Position numbers and translations under genes: made by a program. The notes beneath the pieces were generated by a model that saw only the letters and a program-made list of their open reading frames with translations, was not told the origin of the DNA and did not search any database. A DNA stretch of 64,000 nucleotides. It comes from PALSA-926 sp964476835. Lineage in GTDB: Bacteria; Pseudomonadota; Alphaproteobacteria; Micavibrionales; UBA2020. Where the stretch lies: the NCBI GenBank assembly GCA_964476835.1, contig CAYZCE010000005.1:1-64000 (forward strand), written 5' to 3'. How positions within the stretch are numbered: the stretch's first letter is position 1; each line of letters starts with the position of its first letter. Below are positions 40,082 to 48,975 of this stretch, piece after piece.

Positions 40082-40465
40082 ATGAAAAACAAGATTTTGA
40101 TCGTCGAAGACAACGAATTGAACATGAAGCTGTTCGACGACTTGCTGACGGCGCATGGCTATCAGGTGTTCAAGACGCGCGACGGGCGGCAAGTGCTCGA
40201 ACTGGCGCGCGTGCATGCGCCCGACCTGATCCTCATGGACATCCAGCTGCCCGAGGTCTCCGGCCTCGACGTCACCAAGTGGCTCAAGGCCGATGCGGCC
40301 CTCAAGCACATTCCCGTCATCGCCGTGACCGCCTTCGCCATGAAGGGCGACGAGGAAAAGATCCGCGAAGGCGGCTGCGAGGATTACATCTCCAAGCCGA
40401 TTTCCATCACCGAGTTCATCCGCACGATCCAGAAATATGTTGGACCGGGCCAGATGGCCGGATAA
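40082..40465 (+). CDS. divK: single-domain response regulator DivK
   Basis: Essential cell-fate regulator, phosphorylated by DivJ and dephosphorylated by PleC, that feeds into CckA-ChpT-CtrA. The start is set at MKNKILIVEDN, with GAGAGATGG upstream; the ATG at 40070 would sit on that ribosome site. It has only a receiver domain: D-D/E acidic pocket (VEDN), D53-like acceptor (LILMDIQLP), T (VIAVTAFAM) and K (YISKPI). Followed by pleD in the same unit. Confidence 0.93.
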   Translation: MKNKILIVEDNELNMKLFDDLLTAHGYQVFKTRDGRQVLELARVHAPDLILMDIQLPEVSGLDVTKWLKADAALKHIPVIAVTAFAMKGDEEKIREGGCEDYISKPISITEFIRTIQKYVGPGQMAG

Positions 40466-40476
40466 AGGAGGGAACC

Positions 40477-41925
40477 ATGACCGCCCGCGTACTCGTCATC
40501 GACGATATTTTGCCTAACGTGAAGCTGCTTGAAGCGCGGCTGAGCAGCGAGTATTTCGACGTCATCACCGCCACCAGCGGCCCCGAGGGGCTGGAAAAGG
40601 CGGAGACGCAATCGCCCGACGTCATCCTGCTCGACGTCATGATGCCCGGCATGGACGGCTTTGAGGTCTGCCAGCGCCTGAAGAGCAACCCGGCCACCGC
40701 CAACATTCCCGTCGTGATGGTGACGGCGCTGACCGACGCCACCGACCGCGTGCGCGGGCTCGAGGTCGGCGCCGACGACTTCCTGACCAAGCCGGTCAAC
40801 GACATCGCGCTGATGGCGCGCGTGCGCTCGCTCGTGCGCCTCAAGATGATGGTGGACGAATGGAAGGCGCGCGAGAAGACGTCGAGCCAGTTCGGCTTCA
40901 ACAAGGGCGAGAAGAGCGCGATCATCGAGGAACTCTACGACAAAGCGCAAGTGCTGATCGTCGAGGACAAGGATTTCGAGAGCGAGAAGTTCGTCGAGAC
41001 GCTCAAGCGCGACGACGACGTCATCATCGCCGTGCGCACCGGCGAGCAGGGCCTGCAGCAGGCGATGCAGAACAATTTCGACGTCATCATCCTCAGCATC
41101 AACCTCGCCGGCGAAGACGGCCTGCGCCTGTGCCAGCATTTCCGCTCCAACGAGCATACGCGCGCGGTGCCTATCCTCGTCGTCTGCGAGGAGACGGACA
41201 CCAAGCGCATCGCCATGGCGCTCGAGATCGGCGCGCACGACTACATCATGCGTCCCATCGACCGCAACGAGCTGCTGGCCCGCGTGCACACGCAGATCCG
41301 CCGCAAGCGCTTCCAGGACCGCCTGCGCGCCAACTACGAAAAGAGCCTTGCGCTCGCGCTGACCGACACGCTGACCGGCCTCTATAACCGCCGCTACATG
41401 ACGGCGCACCTTGAGAGCCTGCTCAAGAAGAACGCCGAGACGCGCAAGACGCTGGCGATCATGATGCTCGACATCGACAAGTTCAAGTCGGTCAACGACA
41501 CCTACGGCCACGCCGCCGGCGACGAAGTGCTCAAGGTCTTCGCCGAGCGCGTCTCCAACGCGCTGCGCCCGTTCGACCTGGTCGTGCGTTTGGGCGGCGA
41601 GGAATTCGTCGTCGTGCTGCCGGACGTCAATACCACCATCGCCAAGCAGGTGGCCGAGCGCATCCGCCGCAAGGTCGCCTCCGCGCCGTTCCCCATCAGC
41701 GTCGCGCCGAACGAAATTCCCGTCACCGTCAGCATCGGCATGGCGCTGATCCCCGACGGCAACGCCACGATGGACGAAGCCCTGCACCGCGCCGACGCCG
41801 AGGTCTATAAGGCGAAGGAAAACGGCCGCAACCGCGTTTATCTCGAAGGCGAGGGGATGGTGTCGCAAGACCTGCCGCCGCCGCCCGATGACAACACGGC
41901 CAAGACGATCGCCGGCGCGATCTGA
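40477..41925 (+). CDS. pleD: diguanylate cyclase response regulator PleD
   Basis: Synthesises c-di-GMP from two GTP at the swarmer-to-stalked transition. The start is the ATG after AAAGGAGGG, giving 482 residues, so the longer frame into divK is discarded. First receiver domain has the acceptor Asp (VILLDVMMPGMDG). The second receiver (about 155-275) is degenerate (VIILSINLAGEDG, no acceptor Asp). GGDEF domain has RLGGEEFVVVLPD, with a product-inhibition RxxD as RPFD five residues before GGEEF. Confidence 0.96.
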   Translation: MTARVLVIDDILPNVKLLEARLSSEYFDVITATSGPEGLEKAETQSPDVILLDVMMPGMDGFEVCQRLKSNPATANIPVVMVTALTDATDRVRGLEVGADDFLTKPVNDIALMARVRSLVRLKMMVDEWKAREKTSSQFGFNKGEKSAIIEELYDKAQVLIVEDKDFESEKFVETLKRDDDVIIAVRTGEQGLQQAMQNNFDVIILSINLAGEDGLRLCQHFRSNEHTRAVPILVVCEETDTKRIAMALEIGAHDYIMRPIDRNELLARVHTQIRRKRFQDRLRANYEKSLALALTDTLTGLYNRRYMTAHLESLLKKNAETRKTLAIMMLDIDKFKSVNDTYGHAAGDEVLKVFAERVSNALRPFDLVVRLGGEEFVVVLPDVNTTIAKQVAERIRRKVASAPFPISVAPNEIPVTVSIGMALIPDGNATMDEALHRADAEVYKAKENGRNRVYLEGEGMVSQDLPPPPDDNTAKTIAGAI

Positions 41926-41931
41926 TCAAAG

Positions 41932-41962
41932 AAAAAGGGCGGGATGTAAATCCCGCCCTTTT
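41932..41962. terminator. bidirectional terminator between pleD and rpmG
   Basis: Stem GGGCGGGAT (41937-41945) / ATCCCGCCC (41950-41958), 4-base loop, A-run before and T-run after. Confidence 0.92.
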
Positions 41963-41984
41963 CAATTCCAGTAGATGCGAAAGC

Positions 41985-42155
41985 TTATTTCATCTTGCCT
42001 TCGACGAATTCAACGTGCTGGCGCAGGACGTTGTCGTACTTCATCAGCTTGAGCTTTTCGGTCGTGTTGCGCGAGTTCTTCGACGTGAAGTAAACAACGC
42101 CGGTACCCTTGGAGCTTTCCAGCTTAACCGTATTGCGGGGGCCTTTTTTTGCCAT
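41985..42155 (-). CDS. rpmG: 50S ribosomal protein bL33
   Basis: Complete 56-residue gene, read on the minus strand: starts MAKKGPRNTVKLESSKGTG, continues with VYFTSKNSRN and ends with LRQHVEFVEGKMK. The Cys-free form of bL33 (no CxxC zinc ribbon) usual in alphaproteobacteria. Too short for the usual ORF threshold. It converges on pleD across a shared terminator. Confidence 0.96.
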   Translation of the reverse strand: MAKKGPRNTVKLESSKGTGVVYFTSKNSRNTTEKLKLMKYDNVLRQHVEFVEGKMK

Positions 42156-42300
42156 GATCGTATTTCCTTAACCGTAAGAATCTTAATCCGAGGAAGTGAA
42201 AATAGCCTGTAGCTCCATAAAGTCAAGGGAAATGAGGCTCCTTGCATCTTTTCGGCTCTAAGATATTATAAAACCTCAATATTCGACGGGAGGACAGTTC

Positions 42301-42825
42301 ATGAAAAAGATGGTTTTTGCAAGCGCAGTGCTGGGCGCCTGCCTGTGGGCGCAAGCGGCTGTGGCGGCCGGCCCGACGGCGGCCTCGACGCTGATCGGCG
42401 CGTTCGGCGACTGGAAGGCCTATTCCTTCATGGACGGCAAGGACAAGGTCTGCTTCATCTCCGGCCACCCGCGCAAGCAGGAAGGCAAGTACAAGAAGCG
42501 CAACGAGGTGCAGTTCTTCGTCACCCGCTGGACGGGCAATGCGGAGAGCAATGTGGTCAGCGTCTCGATCGGCTACGGCTTCAAGCTCGACAGTTCGGCA
42601 GCCGTGACACTCGACGGCCAATCGTTCCAGCTCTCCACGCAAGGCGAGATGGCATGGTCGAAAGGCCAGGCGATGGATGACGCCATCGTCGCGGCGCTGC
42701 AAAAAGGCGGCAGCATGAAGGTTGAAGGCACGTCGGCGCGCGGCAACAAATCGGTCGACACTTACGACCTTACCGGCGCTGCCGATGCCTACAAGGCCTT
42801 CGACGGTGCTTGCGCGAAGAAGTGA
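42301..42825 (+). CDS. IalB-family secreted protein
   Basis: Invasion-associated-locus-B family, a periplasmic/surface family common in alphaproteobacteria whose function is mostly unknown outside Bartonella. 174 residues: a signal peptide (cleavage near AVAAGP), GAFGDWKAYSF, VCFISGHPRKQEG, and a Cys near the C-terminus (FDGACAKK) that can pair with the first. Ribosome site GGGAGGAC. Strong terminator follows. Confidence 0.85.
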   Translation: MKKMVFASAVLGACLWAQAAVAAGPTAASTLIGAFGDWKAYSFMDGKDKVCFISGHPRKQEGKYKKRNEVQFFVTRWTGNAESNVVSVSIGYGFKLDSSAAVTLDGQSFQLSTQGEMAWSKGQAMDDAIVAALQKGGSMKVEGTSARGNKSVDTYDLTGAADAYKAFDGACAKK

Positions 42826-42838
42826 CATTGCACGCATG

Positions 42839-42871
42839 AAAAAAGGGCCAGCCGTGCGGCTGGCCCTTTTT
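42839..42871. terminator. bidirectional terminator
   Basis: Stem AAAAGGGCCAGCC (42841-42853) / GGCTGGCCCTTTT (42858-42870), loop GTGC, between convergent genes. Confidence 0.93.
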
Positions 42872-42885
42872 CGTTCGCGACGCAA

Positions 42886-43380
42886 TCAGTTCGCGAGGGT
42901 CCAGCTGCCGTCGGCGTTCTGGCAGGCGCGGCCGGTGGCTGCTTCGCTCTTGCCGTCGATGACGATGACTTGCTTGTATTCGCGGCAGAGGCCGCCGGTC
43001 GAGGCGAGGTGGCCTTCGCGCACCGGCGTAACGGAGCCGCTGTGGCCGCTTTGCGGGTTGTTCCAGTTGATGGTCTGGTTCAGGGGCGCGGTATAGGCCT
43101 TGTCGACGGCTTGCGAGTAGTACATGCGGTCGGCCTGGTCGAGCGACTTGCCGATTTCGCTGCCGGCGAAGGCGCCGAGGAGGGCGCCGGCGCCGGTCGC
43201 CCAGAGCTGGCCCTTGCCGCCGCCGATGTTGGAGCCGAGCACGCCGCCGATGACGCCGCCGCCGAGGGTGCCGACGGTCTGCTTGTTGCCCATGCCCCAG
43301 GTGTTTTGCTCGCCGTTCTGCGCGCAGGCGCCGAGCGCCAGCGTCGAAATGAGGGCGAGAGTCAGAATAGTGGTCTTCAT
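42886..43380 (-). CDS. 17-kDa-antigen-like glycine-zipper lipoprotein
   Basis: Outer-membrane lipoprotein related to the rickettsial 17-kDa surface antigen. The start is taken at MKTTILTLALIST after AAAGG; the frame open to 44022 crosses pdxH and is spurious. 164 residues: lipobox LALGAC, a glycine-zipper region (GTLGGGVIGGVLGSNIGGGKG, GALLGAFAGSEIG) that likely packs in or against the membrane, and a C-terminal domain with a Cys pair (GLCREYK, GRACQN). Confidence 0.88.
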   Translation of the reverse strand: MKTTILTLALISTLALGACAQNGEQNTWGMGNKQTVGTLGGGVIGGVLGSNIGGGKGQLWATGAGALLGAFAGSEIGKSLDQADRMYYSQAVDKAYTAPLNQTINWNNPQSGHSGSVTPVREGHLASTGGLCREYKQVIVIDGKSEAATGRACQNADGSWTLAN

Positions 43381-43473
43381 AGTTGTTTTGCCTTTCATTT
43401 GAAGAGGGATACTGTTCATTATATCATATCTGCCGAAAGCTTTGCCAATGACTATACAAGCCCCGGATAAATC

Positions 43474-44061
43474 ATGGAAATAGATTTTGCACAGGACCCC
43501 ATCACCTTGTTTCACGCATGGCTGGCGGATTCCCTGCGCACGGAAATGAACGATGCGGAGGCAATGTCGCTGGCGACCGTCAGTGCGGACGGCCGCCCGT
43601 CGGTGCGCATGGTGCTGCTCAAGGGCGTAGATGCACAGGGCTTTTGCTTTTATACAAATATGGAAAGCAGAAAGGGCCGCGAGCTGGCTACGAACCCTTA
43701 TGCGGCACTGTGCTTCCATTGGAAGTCGCTGCTGCGGCAGGTGCGCGTCGAAGGCAAGGTCGAGCGCGTGACCGATGAAATGTCCGATGCCTATTTCAAC
43801 AGCCGCCATCCGGTCAGCCGTCTCGGCGCCTGGGCGAGCCGCCAGTCGCAGCCGCTGGAAAGCCGCGCGGTGTTGGAGACACGCATGAAAGAATACGCGG
43901 AGAAGTTCGGCGACACCATTCCGCGTCCGCCCTATTGGGGCGGCTATCGCGTGGTGCCCGACCGCATCGAGTTCTGGCAGCAGGGCGACAACCGTTTGCA
44001 TGACCGTTTCCTCTTCACGCACATGGGCGCGGGGTGGAACGTGTCGCGCCTCAATCCTTAA
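43474..44061 (+). CDS. pdxH: pyridoxamine 5'-phosphate oxidase
   Basis: FMN enzyme of the vitamin B6 salvage pathway, forming pyridoxal 5'-phosphate. 195 residues, full length: SVRMVLLKGVD, GFCFYTNMESRKG, the substrate/FMN block RQVRVEGKVERV and the C-terminal RLHDRFLF and VSRLNP motifs. It lies 12 bases before htpG. Confidence 0.96.
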   Translation: MEIDFAQDPITLFHAWLADSLRTEMNDAEAMSLATVSADGRPSVRMVLLKGVDAQGFCFYTNMESRKGRELATNPYAALCFHWKSLLRQVRVEGKVERVTDEMSDAYFNSRHPVSRLGAWASRQSQPLESRAVLETRMKEYAEKFGDTIPRPPYWGGYRVVPDRIEFWQQGDNRLHDRFLFTHMGAGWNVSRLNP

Positions 44062-44073
44062 GGAGAAACAACC

Positions 44074-45918
44074 ATGTCAGAACAACGCGAGTTTCAAGCC
44101 GAAGTCAGCCGCCTTCTCGATATCGTCGCCAACGCGCTCTATAGCGAAAAAGAGATTTTCCTGCGCGAACTGATCTCAAATGCTTCCGACGCCTGCGACC
44201 GCCTGCGCTATGCGGCGATCGCCAATCCTGCGCTGACGGTAGGCGATACGGAGTTCAAGATCGAGATTTCCTTCGACGCCGCCGCGCGCACGCTGAAGAT
44301 CAGCGACAACGGCATCGGCATGGACAAGGAGGAACTGGTCAAGAACCTCGGCACCATCGCCCATTCCGGTACGCGCGAAGTGCTGAAAGCCATGGACGGC
44401 CAGCGGAAGGACATGAACTTGATCGGCCAGTTCGGCGTCGGTTTCTATTCCGCCTTCATGGTCGCCGACAAAGTCACGGTACTCAGCCGCAAGGCGGGCG
44501 ATGTTGTGGCGTGGAGCTGGGTCTCCGACGGTCGCGGCAGCTACACGGTAGACGAGACGTTGAAAGACGCGCGCGGCACCGAGATCACCCTGCACCTGAA
44601 GGACACGGCGAGCGACTTCCTGCTCGAGGAAAAGCTCAAGCAGGTCATCAAGAAATATTCCGACCACATCGCCTTCCCGATCCTGCTGCAAGGCCGGCAG
44701 GTAAACAAGGGCTCGGCACTGTGGATGCGCGCGAAGGCCGACGTCACGCCCGAACAATATACCGAGTTCTATCACCATGTTTCCGGCGCAATGACGCTGG
44801 ATCAGCCGTGGCTCACCATGCACTGGCGCGCGGAGGGCATGTTTGAATACACCAACCTGCTGTTCGTGCCGGGCATGAAGCCGTTCGACCTTTACGATCC
44901 GCGCCGCCATCACGGCGTGAAGCTCTATGTCCGCCGCGTCTTCATCACCGACGGCGTCGAAGGGCTGATCCCGCCGTTCCTGCGCTTCCTCAAGGGCGTG
45001 GTCGACAGCGAAGACCTGCCGCTCAACATCAGCCGCGAGATGCTGCAGGACAACCCGATGATTGCCAAGATGAGCGCGGCGATCACGCGCAAGGTTTTGT
45101 CTGAATTGCAGGAGAAGGCCGAGAAAGACCCTGCGGCGTTCGAGCAGTTCTGGTCGCTGTTCGGCCCCGTGCTCAAGGAAGGTCTCTACGACGCGCATGC
45201 CTACCGCGAAGCGCTGTGCAAGGTGGTGCGCTTCCGCTCGACGAAGTCACAAGGGCTTGTCTCGCTGGATGAATACGTCGCGCGCATGAAGGAGGGCCAA
45301 GAGAACATCTATTACCTTGCCGCCGGCGACGTCGATACCGCGCGCAACAGTCCGCAGCTCGAGGCTTTCCGCGCCAAGGACATCGAAGTCCTCTTCATGA
45401 CCGACACCATCGACGAATTTTGGGTGCCGATGCAGAACGACTATCAGGGCAAGAAGTTCAAGTCGGTGACCCGCGGCGCGACCGAGCTATCCAAAGTCGC
45501 CGACGGAAAGAAGCCCGCGCCCGCCAACAACAACGAAGGCGCGACCGCGCCGCTGCTGGTGCGTCTGCGCGAGCTTTTGGCGGGTGAGGTGAGGGATGTG
45601 ACGCTCTCCGAACGCCTCGTCGACAGTCCCGTCTGCCTCGTCGCGCCGGAGAACGACGTCGACATCCACATGCAGCGTATGCTCAAGAAGTCACAAGGCT
45701 ACGAAGGCGTGCACCAGCACATCCTCGAGATCAACGCGCAGCACCCGGTGATCGTGAAACTGGCGGCGCTGGTCGCGGCGAACGCGCAGCCGCAGCTGGT
45801 GGCGGACACCGCGCTCCTGCTGCTCGACCAGGCGCGCATCCTCGAGGGCGAGCCGCTCAAGAACCCGTCCGAATTCGTCCGCCGCATGAGCGCGGCGATC
45901 GAGCATGGGCTGGCATAA
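44074..45918 (+). CDS. htpG: Hsp90 chaperone HtpG
   Basis: ATP-dependent chaperone. 614 residues: GHKL nucleotide-binding domain with NASDACDRLR, DNGIGM and GQFGVGFYSAF, middle domain with the catalytic Arg region (LNISREMLQDNP), and the C-terminal dimerisation domain. AAGGAG ribosome site. No heat-shock promoter evident. Confidence 0.97.
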   Translation: MSEQREFQAEVSRLLDIVANALYSEKEIFLRELISNASDACDRLRYAAIANPALTVGDTEFKIEISFDAAARTLKISDNGIGMDKEELVKNLGTIAHSGTREVLKAMDGQRKDMNLIGQFGVGFYSAFMVADKVTVLSRKAGDVVAWSWVSDGRGSYTVDETLKDARGTEITLHLKDTASDFLLEEKLKQVIKKYSDHIAFPILLQGRQVNKGSALWMRAKADVTPEQYTEFYHHVSGAMTLDQPWLTMHWRAEGMFEYTNLLFVPGMKPFDLYDPRRHHGVKLYVRRVFITDGVEGLIPPFLRFLKGVVDSEDLPLNISREMLQDNPMIAKMSAAITRKVLSELQEKAEKDPAAFEQFWSLFGPVLKEGLYDAHAYREALCKVVRFRSTKSQGLVSLDEYVARMKEGQENIYYLAAGDVDTARNSPQLEAFRAKDIEVLFMTDTIDEFWVPMQNDYQGKKFKSVTRGATELSKVADGKKPAPANNNEGATAPLLVRLRELLAGEVRDVTLSERLVDSPVCLVAPENDVDIHMQRMLKKSQGYEGVHQHILEINAQHPVIVKLAALVAANAQPQLVADTALLLLDQARILEGEPLKNPSEFVRRMSAAIEHGLA

Positions 45919-46044
45919 AACTCTCCCTCTCCCTCCGGGAGAGGGAAGGGGCCCGCTGATAGGCGGGAAGGGTGAGGGATGTCACAAGCGTCGACACCTG
46001 TGACATCCCTCACCCCAACCCTCTCCCGGAGGGAGAGGGAGTTT
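45918..46044. repeat. compound inverted repeat with CTCTCCC units
   Basis: Outer arms are CTCTCCC-type palindromes (45918-45946 and 46019-46044, inverted). Inner arms are an exact 17-bp inverted repeat beginning GGGTGAGGGATG (45970-45986) and ending at 46015. It fills the gap between convergent htpG and an outer-membrane gene. Confidence 0.85.
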
Positions 46045-46783
46045 AATTAAACGACCGCGAGATCGAGAACACCGCGCGCGCGTCGCAGACGTCGCGGCAG
46101 TCGTTCTTGCTCACGTTGGTGTCGGTGTACTTGACCGCGAAGTCGAAGCCCTTCCACGCATAGCCGAGCTTGGCCGACCAGTCGCCGTAGTCGGGCAGGC
46201 CGAAGGTGGCGTTCTTCTCGACCCACTGGTAGCCGCCCGTGGCGCCGAGGCTGAAGCCGCTGTCGGCGAGCGGCGCTTCAAGCGCGAGGCTCGCATAGGT
46301 CGCGTTGCCGCTGTCGCGGATGAAGCTGGGCGAATAGTTCGCGGACGCCGTCATCGTGATGGTATGCCAAGTCTCACTGGTAGCGAGCTTGCCTTCAAAA
46401 TAGTTGTAATGGTCGCGGCCCTGGTTGGAACCGGGGTACACATGCCCGATCGCGCCGACATCCCACGTAAAGCCGAAGTTGTCGAACTTGTAGCCGACGT
46501 AAGGGTCGGCCTCGAGCGACGTCTTGCCGCCGTCGTTGAAGTCGACGTTCGAGCCCCAGAGGCCGAGGTAGAATCCGTTCGGCGCGGCGTAATCGAAGTG
46601 GCCCTGCAGCGCGGGCTTTTCGTCCGTCTGGCTGATGCCGCGGAAGATGTAGTCGCTCGTCATCGCAAGCCCGCCCGAGAGCGCGCCGTTGGAAAAGCCG
46701 GGCTGCGGCTCGTCGGCAAGCGCGGCGCCGGCAGCGGCGACCATCAGCGCGGCCAGCGCGGCCATTGTTTTCATTTTCTTCAT
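46043..46783 (-). CDS. outer-membrane protein of the TIGR02001/Gcw_chp family
   Basis: Predicted beta-barrel of unknown function. 246 residues: signal peptide ending ALADEP, then the family signature SGGLAMTSDYIFRGISQTD, GHFDYAAPNGFYLGLWGSNV, and regular alternating beta-strands to a C-terminal Phe-containing strand (FSISRSFN). Two Cys lie in NDCRDVCDAR near the C-terminus. Expressed alone; terminator on both sides. Confidence 0.88.
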   Translation of the reverse strand: MKKMKTMAALAALMVAAAGAALADEPQPGFSNGALSGGLAMTSDYIFRGISQTDEKPALQGHFDYAAPNGFYLGLWGSNVDFNDGGKTSLEADPYVGYKFDNFGFTWDVGAIGHVYPGSNQGRDHYNYFEGKLATSETWHTITMTASANYSPSFIRDSGNATYASLALEAPLADSGFSLGATGGYQWVEKNATFGLPDYGDWSAKLGYAWKGFDFAVKYTDTNVSKNDCRDVCDARAVFSISRSFN

Positions 46784-46811
46784 GTGTCTCGTCTCCGTTT
46801 AAATTGAAAGT

Positions 46812-46845
46812 AAAAAGGGCTGCTCCCCCCGGAACAGCCCTTTTT
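46812..46845. terminator. terminator-like hairpin between two leftward genes
   Basis: Stem AAAAAGGGCTG (46812-46822) / CAGCCCTTTTT (46835-46845). It lies 31 bases downstream of the zincin-like gene and separates it from the outer-membrane protein gene. Confidence 0.85.
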
Positions 46846-46876
46846 CGCAAGAGGAATGAAGGGCGTCCAGAAACCC

Positions 46877-47311
46877 CTAACTGACGCCCATGCCCGAAGC
46901 CGTCGCCCCGAACATATCCTCTTCGTACATGGCAATCTCGTCGGCGGTGAAGCCGAAGTGGTTGCCGATCTCTTGAATCATGACGCGGTTGATGATGTGC
47001 GCGATATCTTCGCCGGTCTCCGCCCACATGTCGAGCAGCGGACGGCGGTAGAGATACAGCGTGTCCTGCTTCGCCGTCTTGCCTGCGATGCCGGCGGTGC
47101 TTTGGTAGCAGCCGATCAGGTCGAACGGTGTCTCGAGTTCCATCTCCGCCTCGATGAAGGCGTCGGGGAAGTCTTCGACTTGGATTTTGAGCTTGCCGGT
47201 GTGCTTCTGGAGGCCGTCGGGCAGGTCGTCGAGGATTGAGTCCGCGATGCCGCCGATGTCTTCCAGAGACGGCGGAACCGTGAATCCGACAAAGATGTCC
47301 TTAACTTCCAT
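46877..47311 (-). CDS. zincin-like (DUF1025) protein with degenerate active site
   Basis: Belongs by length (144 residues) and layout to the small zincin-like family often called metallopeptidase. The usual HEIGHHFG zinc motif reads QEIGNHFG here, so both His of HExxH are replaced (Q and N). The rest of the fold is kept (LYRRPLLDMWAETGEDI, GFTADEIAMYEEDMFG). It may be an inactive relative used as a binding or regulatory protein. Signal peptide absent. Confidence 0.8.
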   Translation of the reverse strand: MEVKDIFVGFTVPPSLEDIGGIADSILDDLPDGLQKHTGKLKIQVEDFPDAFIEAEMELETPFDLIGCYQSTAGIAGKTAKQDTLYLYRRPLLDMWAETGEDIAHIINRVMIQEIGNHFGFTADEIAMYEEDMFGATASGMGVS

Positions 47312-47374
47312 GAAACCCGCCCCCGCGAATGTGCTAAACTAAAATCACTATAACGAATCGGAGAGTCCTCGACA

Positions 47375-47671
47375 ATGGCAAAGTTAAAGAAGAGTCAATA
47401 CATCGAATCGTTTTTGAAAAAAAATAGCGGATGGAAGCGCGCGAAGCGGCGCTCTGCTTTACAGAAGGCGTTTTCGTTTTCCAATTTCAATGAAGCTTTC
47501 GGTTTCATGACGCGCGTCGCGCTGGTCGCGGAACAGATGAACCACCATCCCGAATGGTTCAACGTCTACAACCGCGTCGAGGTCACGCTCGCCACGCACG
47601 ATGCGGGCGGCATCACCGATCTGGATTTCAAGCTGGCGATGTTTATGGATCTGGCCAGCGGTCAGAAATAA
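47375..47671 (+). CDS. phhB: 4a-hydroxytetrahydrobiopterin dehydratase
   Basis: Pterin-4a-carbinolamine dehydratase, recycling the cofactor of phenylalanine hydroxylase. 98 residues with the active-site signature NHHPEWFNVYNRVEVTLATHD and GGITDLD. Its last 10 bases overlap the convergent acetyltransferase gene. No phenylalanine hydroxylase gene is in the window. Confidence 0.94.
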   Translation: MAKLKKSQYIESFLKKNSGWKRAKRRSALQKAFSFSNFNEAFGFMTRVALVAEQMNHHPEWFNVYNRVEVTLATHDAGGITDLDFKLAMFMDLASGQK

Positions 47672-48132
47672 GACGGCGCGGCGACGGGCGGCGTCTTCGA
47701 TAGCGCCATGCAGATCGAGGGCTGATACCGCTGTAAACTGTCGGGCAGCGCACGGAAGCCGATTTTCTCATACAACTCCGGCGCGGCGTCGGCATACAGG
47801 AACAGGCAGTCACTCCCGTCCCGCAGCAGCTGCTCCACGACCGCGGCCAGCAATCGGGCGGCGTAACCTTGCCGACGATGTTCGGGTGCTGTCGCCACAG
47901 AGCCGATGCCAATGCAGCCGCTCTCGAGCCCGAAGGCATCTTTGTAGCAGATGAGAGAGCTGACAACCGCGCCGTCGGCATCCGCCAGCACATGCCAGAC
48001 GCCCAGTTTATATTTTCCGCTATTCGCGCAGTCGCGCAGATATGCGTCTTCCGCCGCACCGTCGCCCCAGACGTCGTATCCCATTCGGTATATAGCGGTC
48101 AGGTCGTGCGCGGTTGCGGCGCGGACGTGCAT
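47662..48132 (-). CDS. GNAT-family N-acetyltransferase
   Basis: Acetyl-CoA-dependent transferase of unknown substrate. 156 residues, single GNAT fold; motif A is visible as SVATAPEHRRQGYAARLLAAV, followed by LYADAAPELYEKIGFRAL. The start codon shares a base with the stop of the upstream dehydrogenase, so they form one unit. Confidence 0.9.
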   Translation of the reverse strand: MHVRAATAHDLTAIYRMGYDVWGDGAAEDAYLRDCANSGKYKLGVWHVLADADGAVVSSLICYKDAFGLESGCIGIGSVATAPEHRRQGYAARLLAAVVEQLLRDGSDCLFLYADAAPELYEKIGFRALPDSLQRYQPSICMALSKTPPVAAPSYF

Positions 48133-48896
48133 TATTTCGGCGCCAGGCGCACCGCGCCGTCGAGGCGGATGGTCTCGCCGTTGATCAGCGCGTTTTCGCA
48201 GATGTGCAGCGCCAGCTTGGCGAATTCTTCCGGCAGGCCGAGACGCTTGGGGAAGATGGTCGTGGCGATCAGGCTCTCTTGCACTTCCTTGGGCATGCCG
48301 AGCAGCATCGGCGTGCCGATCAGGCCGGGCGCGATGGTGACAACGCGGATTCCGAAGCGGGCGAGTTCCCGCGCGGCGGGCAACGTCATGCCGACGATGC
48401 CGCCCTTGGACGCGGCGTAGGCTGCTTGCCCGATCTGGCCGTCATAAGCGGCGACGGAAGCGGTGTTGATGATGACCCCGCGCTCGCCTGTTTCATTGAG
48501 CGCGCCGAGCGTCGACATTTCCGCCGCGGCGAGGCGCAGCATGTTGAAACTGCCGACGAGGTTGACGTTGAGCGTCTTGGCGAAGTAGGCGAGGTCGTGC
48601 GGGCCTTCCTTGCCGACGATGCGCGAGGCGGTGGCGATGCCGGCGCAGTTCATCAGGATGCGTACGGGGCCGTGCGCCTTGTGCGCGACTTCGAAGGCGG
48701 CCTTGCCCGAGGTGTCGCTCGAGACGTCGCATTCGACGGCCACGCCGCCGATTTCCTTCGCGACGGCCTGCGCGTTGCCCATGTTGATATCAAAGACCGC
48801 GACCTTCGCGCCCGCGTGCGCCAATTGCCGCGCTGCTTCCGCCCCCATGCCCGAACCGCCGCCCGTCACAATTGCCGCGAGACCTTTGATATCCAT
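48132..48896 (-). CDS. short-chain dehydrogenase, 3-hydroxyacyl-CoA type
   Basis: NAD-dependent SDR like type-2 3-hydroxyacyl-CoA (HSD17B10-like) dehydrogenases of fatty-acid or isoleucine breakdown. The start is taken at MDIKGLAAIVTGGGSG; the frame to 48950 has no ribosome site. 254 residues: TGGGSGMG cofactor loop, NCAGIATAS, catalytic Ser (NTASVAA), Tyr-Lys (AAYAASKGG). No CoA-ligase or thiolase gene is nearby, so the substrate is uncertain. Confidence 0.92.
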   Translation of the reverse strand: MDIKGLAAIVTGGGSGMGAEAARQLAHAGAKVAVFDINMGNAQAVAKEIGGVAVECDVSSDTSGKAAFEVAHKAHGPVRILMNCAGIATASRIVGKEGPHDLAYFAKTLNVNLVGSFNMLRLAAAEMSTLGALNETGERGVIINTASVAAYDGQIGQAAYAASKGGIVGMTLPAARELARFGIRVVTIAPGLIGTPMLLGMPKEVQESLIATTIFPKRLGLPEEFAKLALHICENALINGETIRLDGAVRLAPK

Positions 48897-48938
48897 GTGA
48901 ATTCTCCTTTGATGAGGTTCCTTTATAACGGGAAAGCC

Positions 48939-48967
48939 TTGGAAGGACAATCGTTTTGGCGTAAACT
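48939..48967 (+). promoter_or_regulatory. promoter of the disrupted tRNA-Arg gene
   Basis: TTGGAA (48939-48944), 17-base spacer, TAAACT (48962-48967), 8 bases before the tRNA 5' end. It still points at the 5' half of the split gene. Confidence 0.55.
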
Positions 48968-48975
48968 GAAAACGG

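Noticed and set aside
43381..44022. Upstream extension of the 17-kDa-antigen-like gene
   Set aside because: It crosses pdxH antisense, and the lipoprotein signal begins at 43380.
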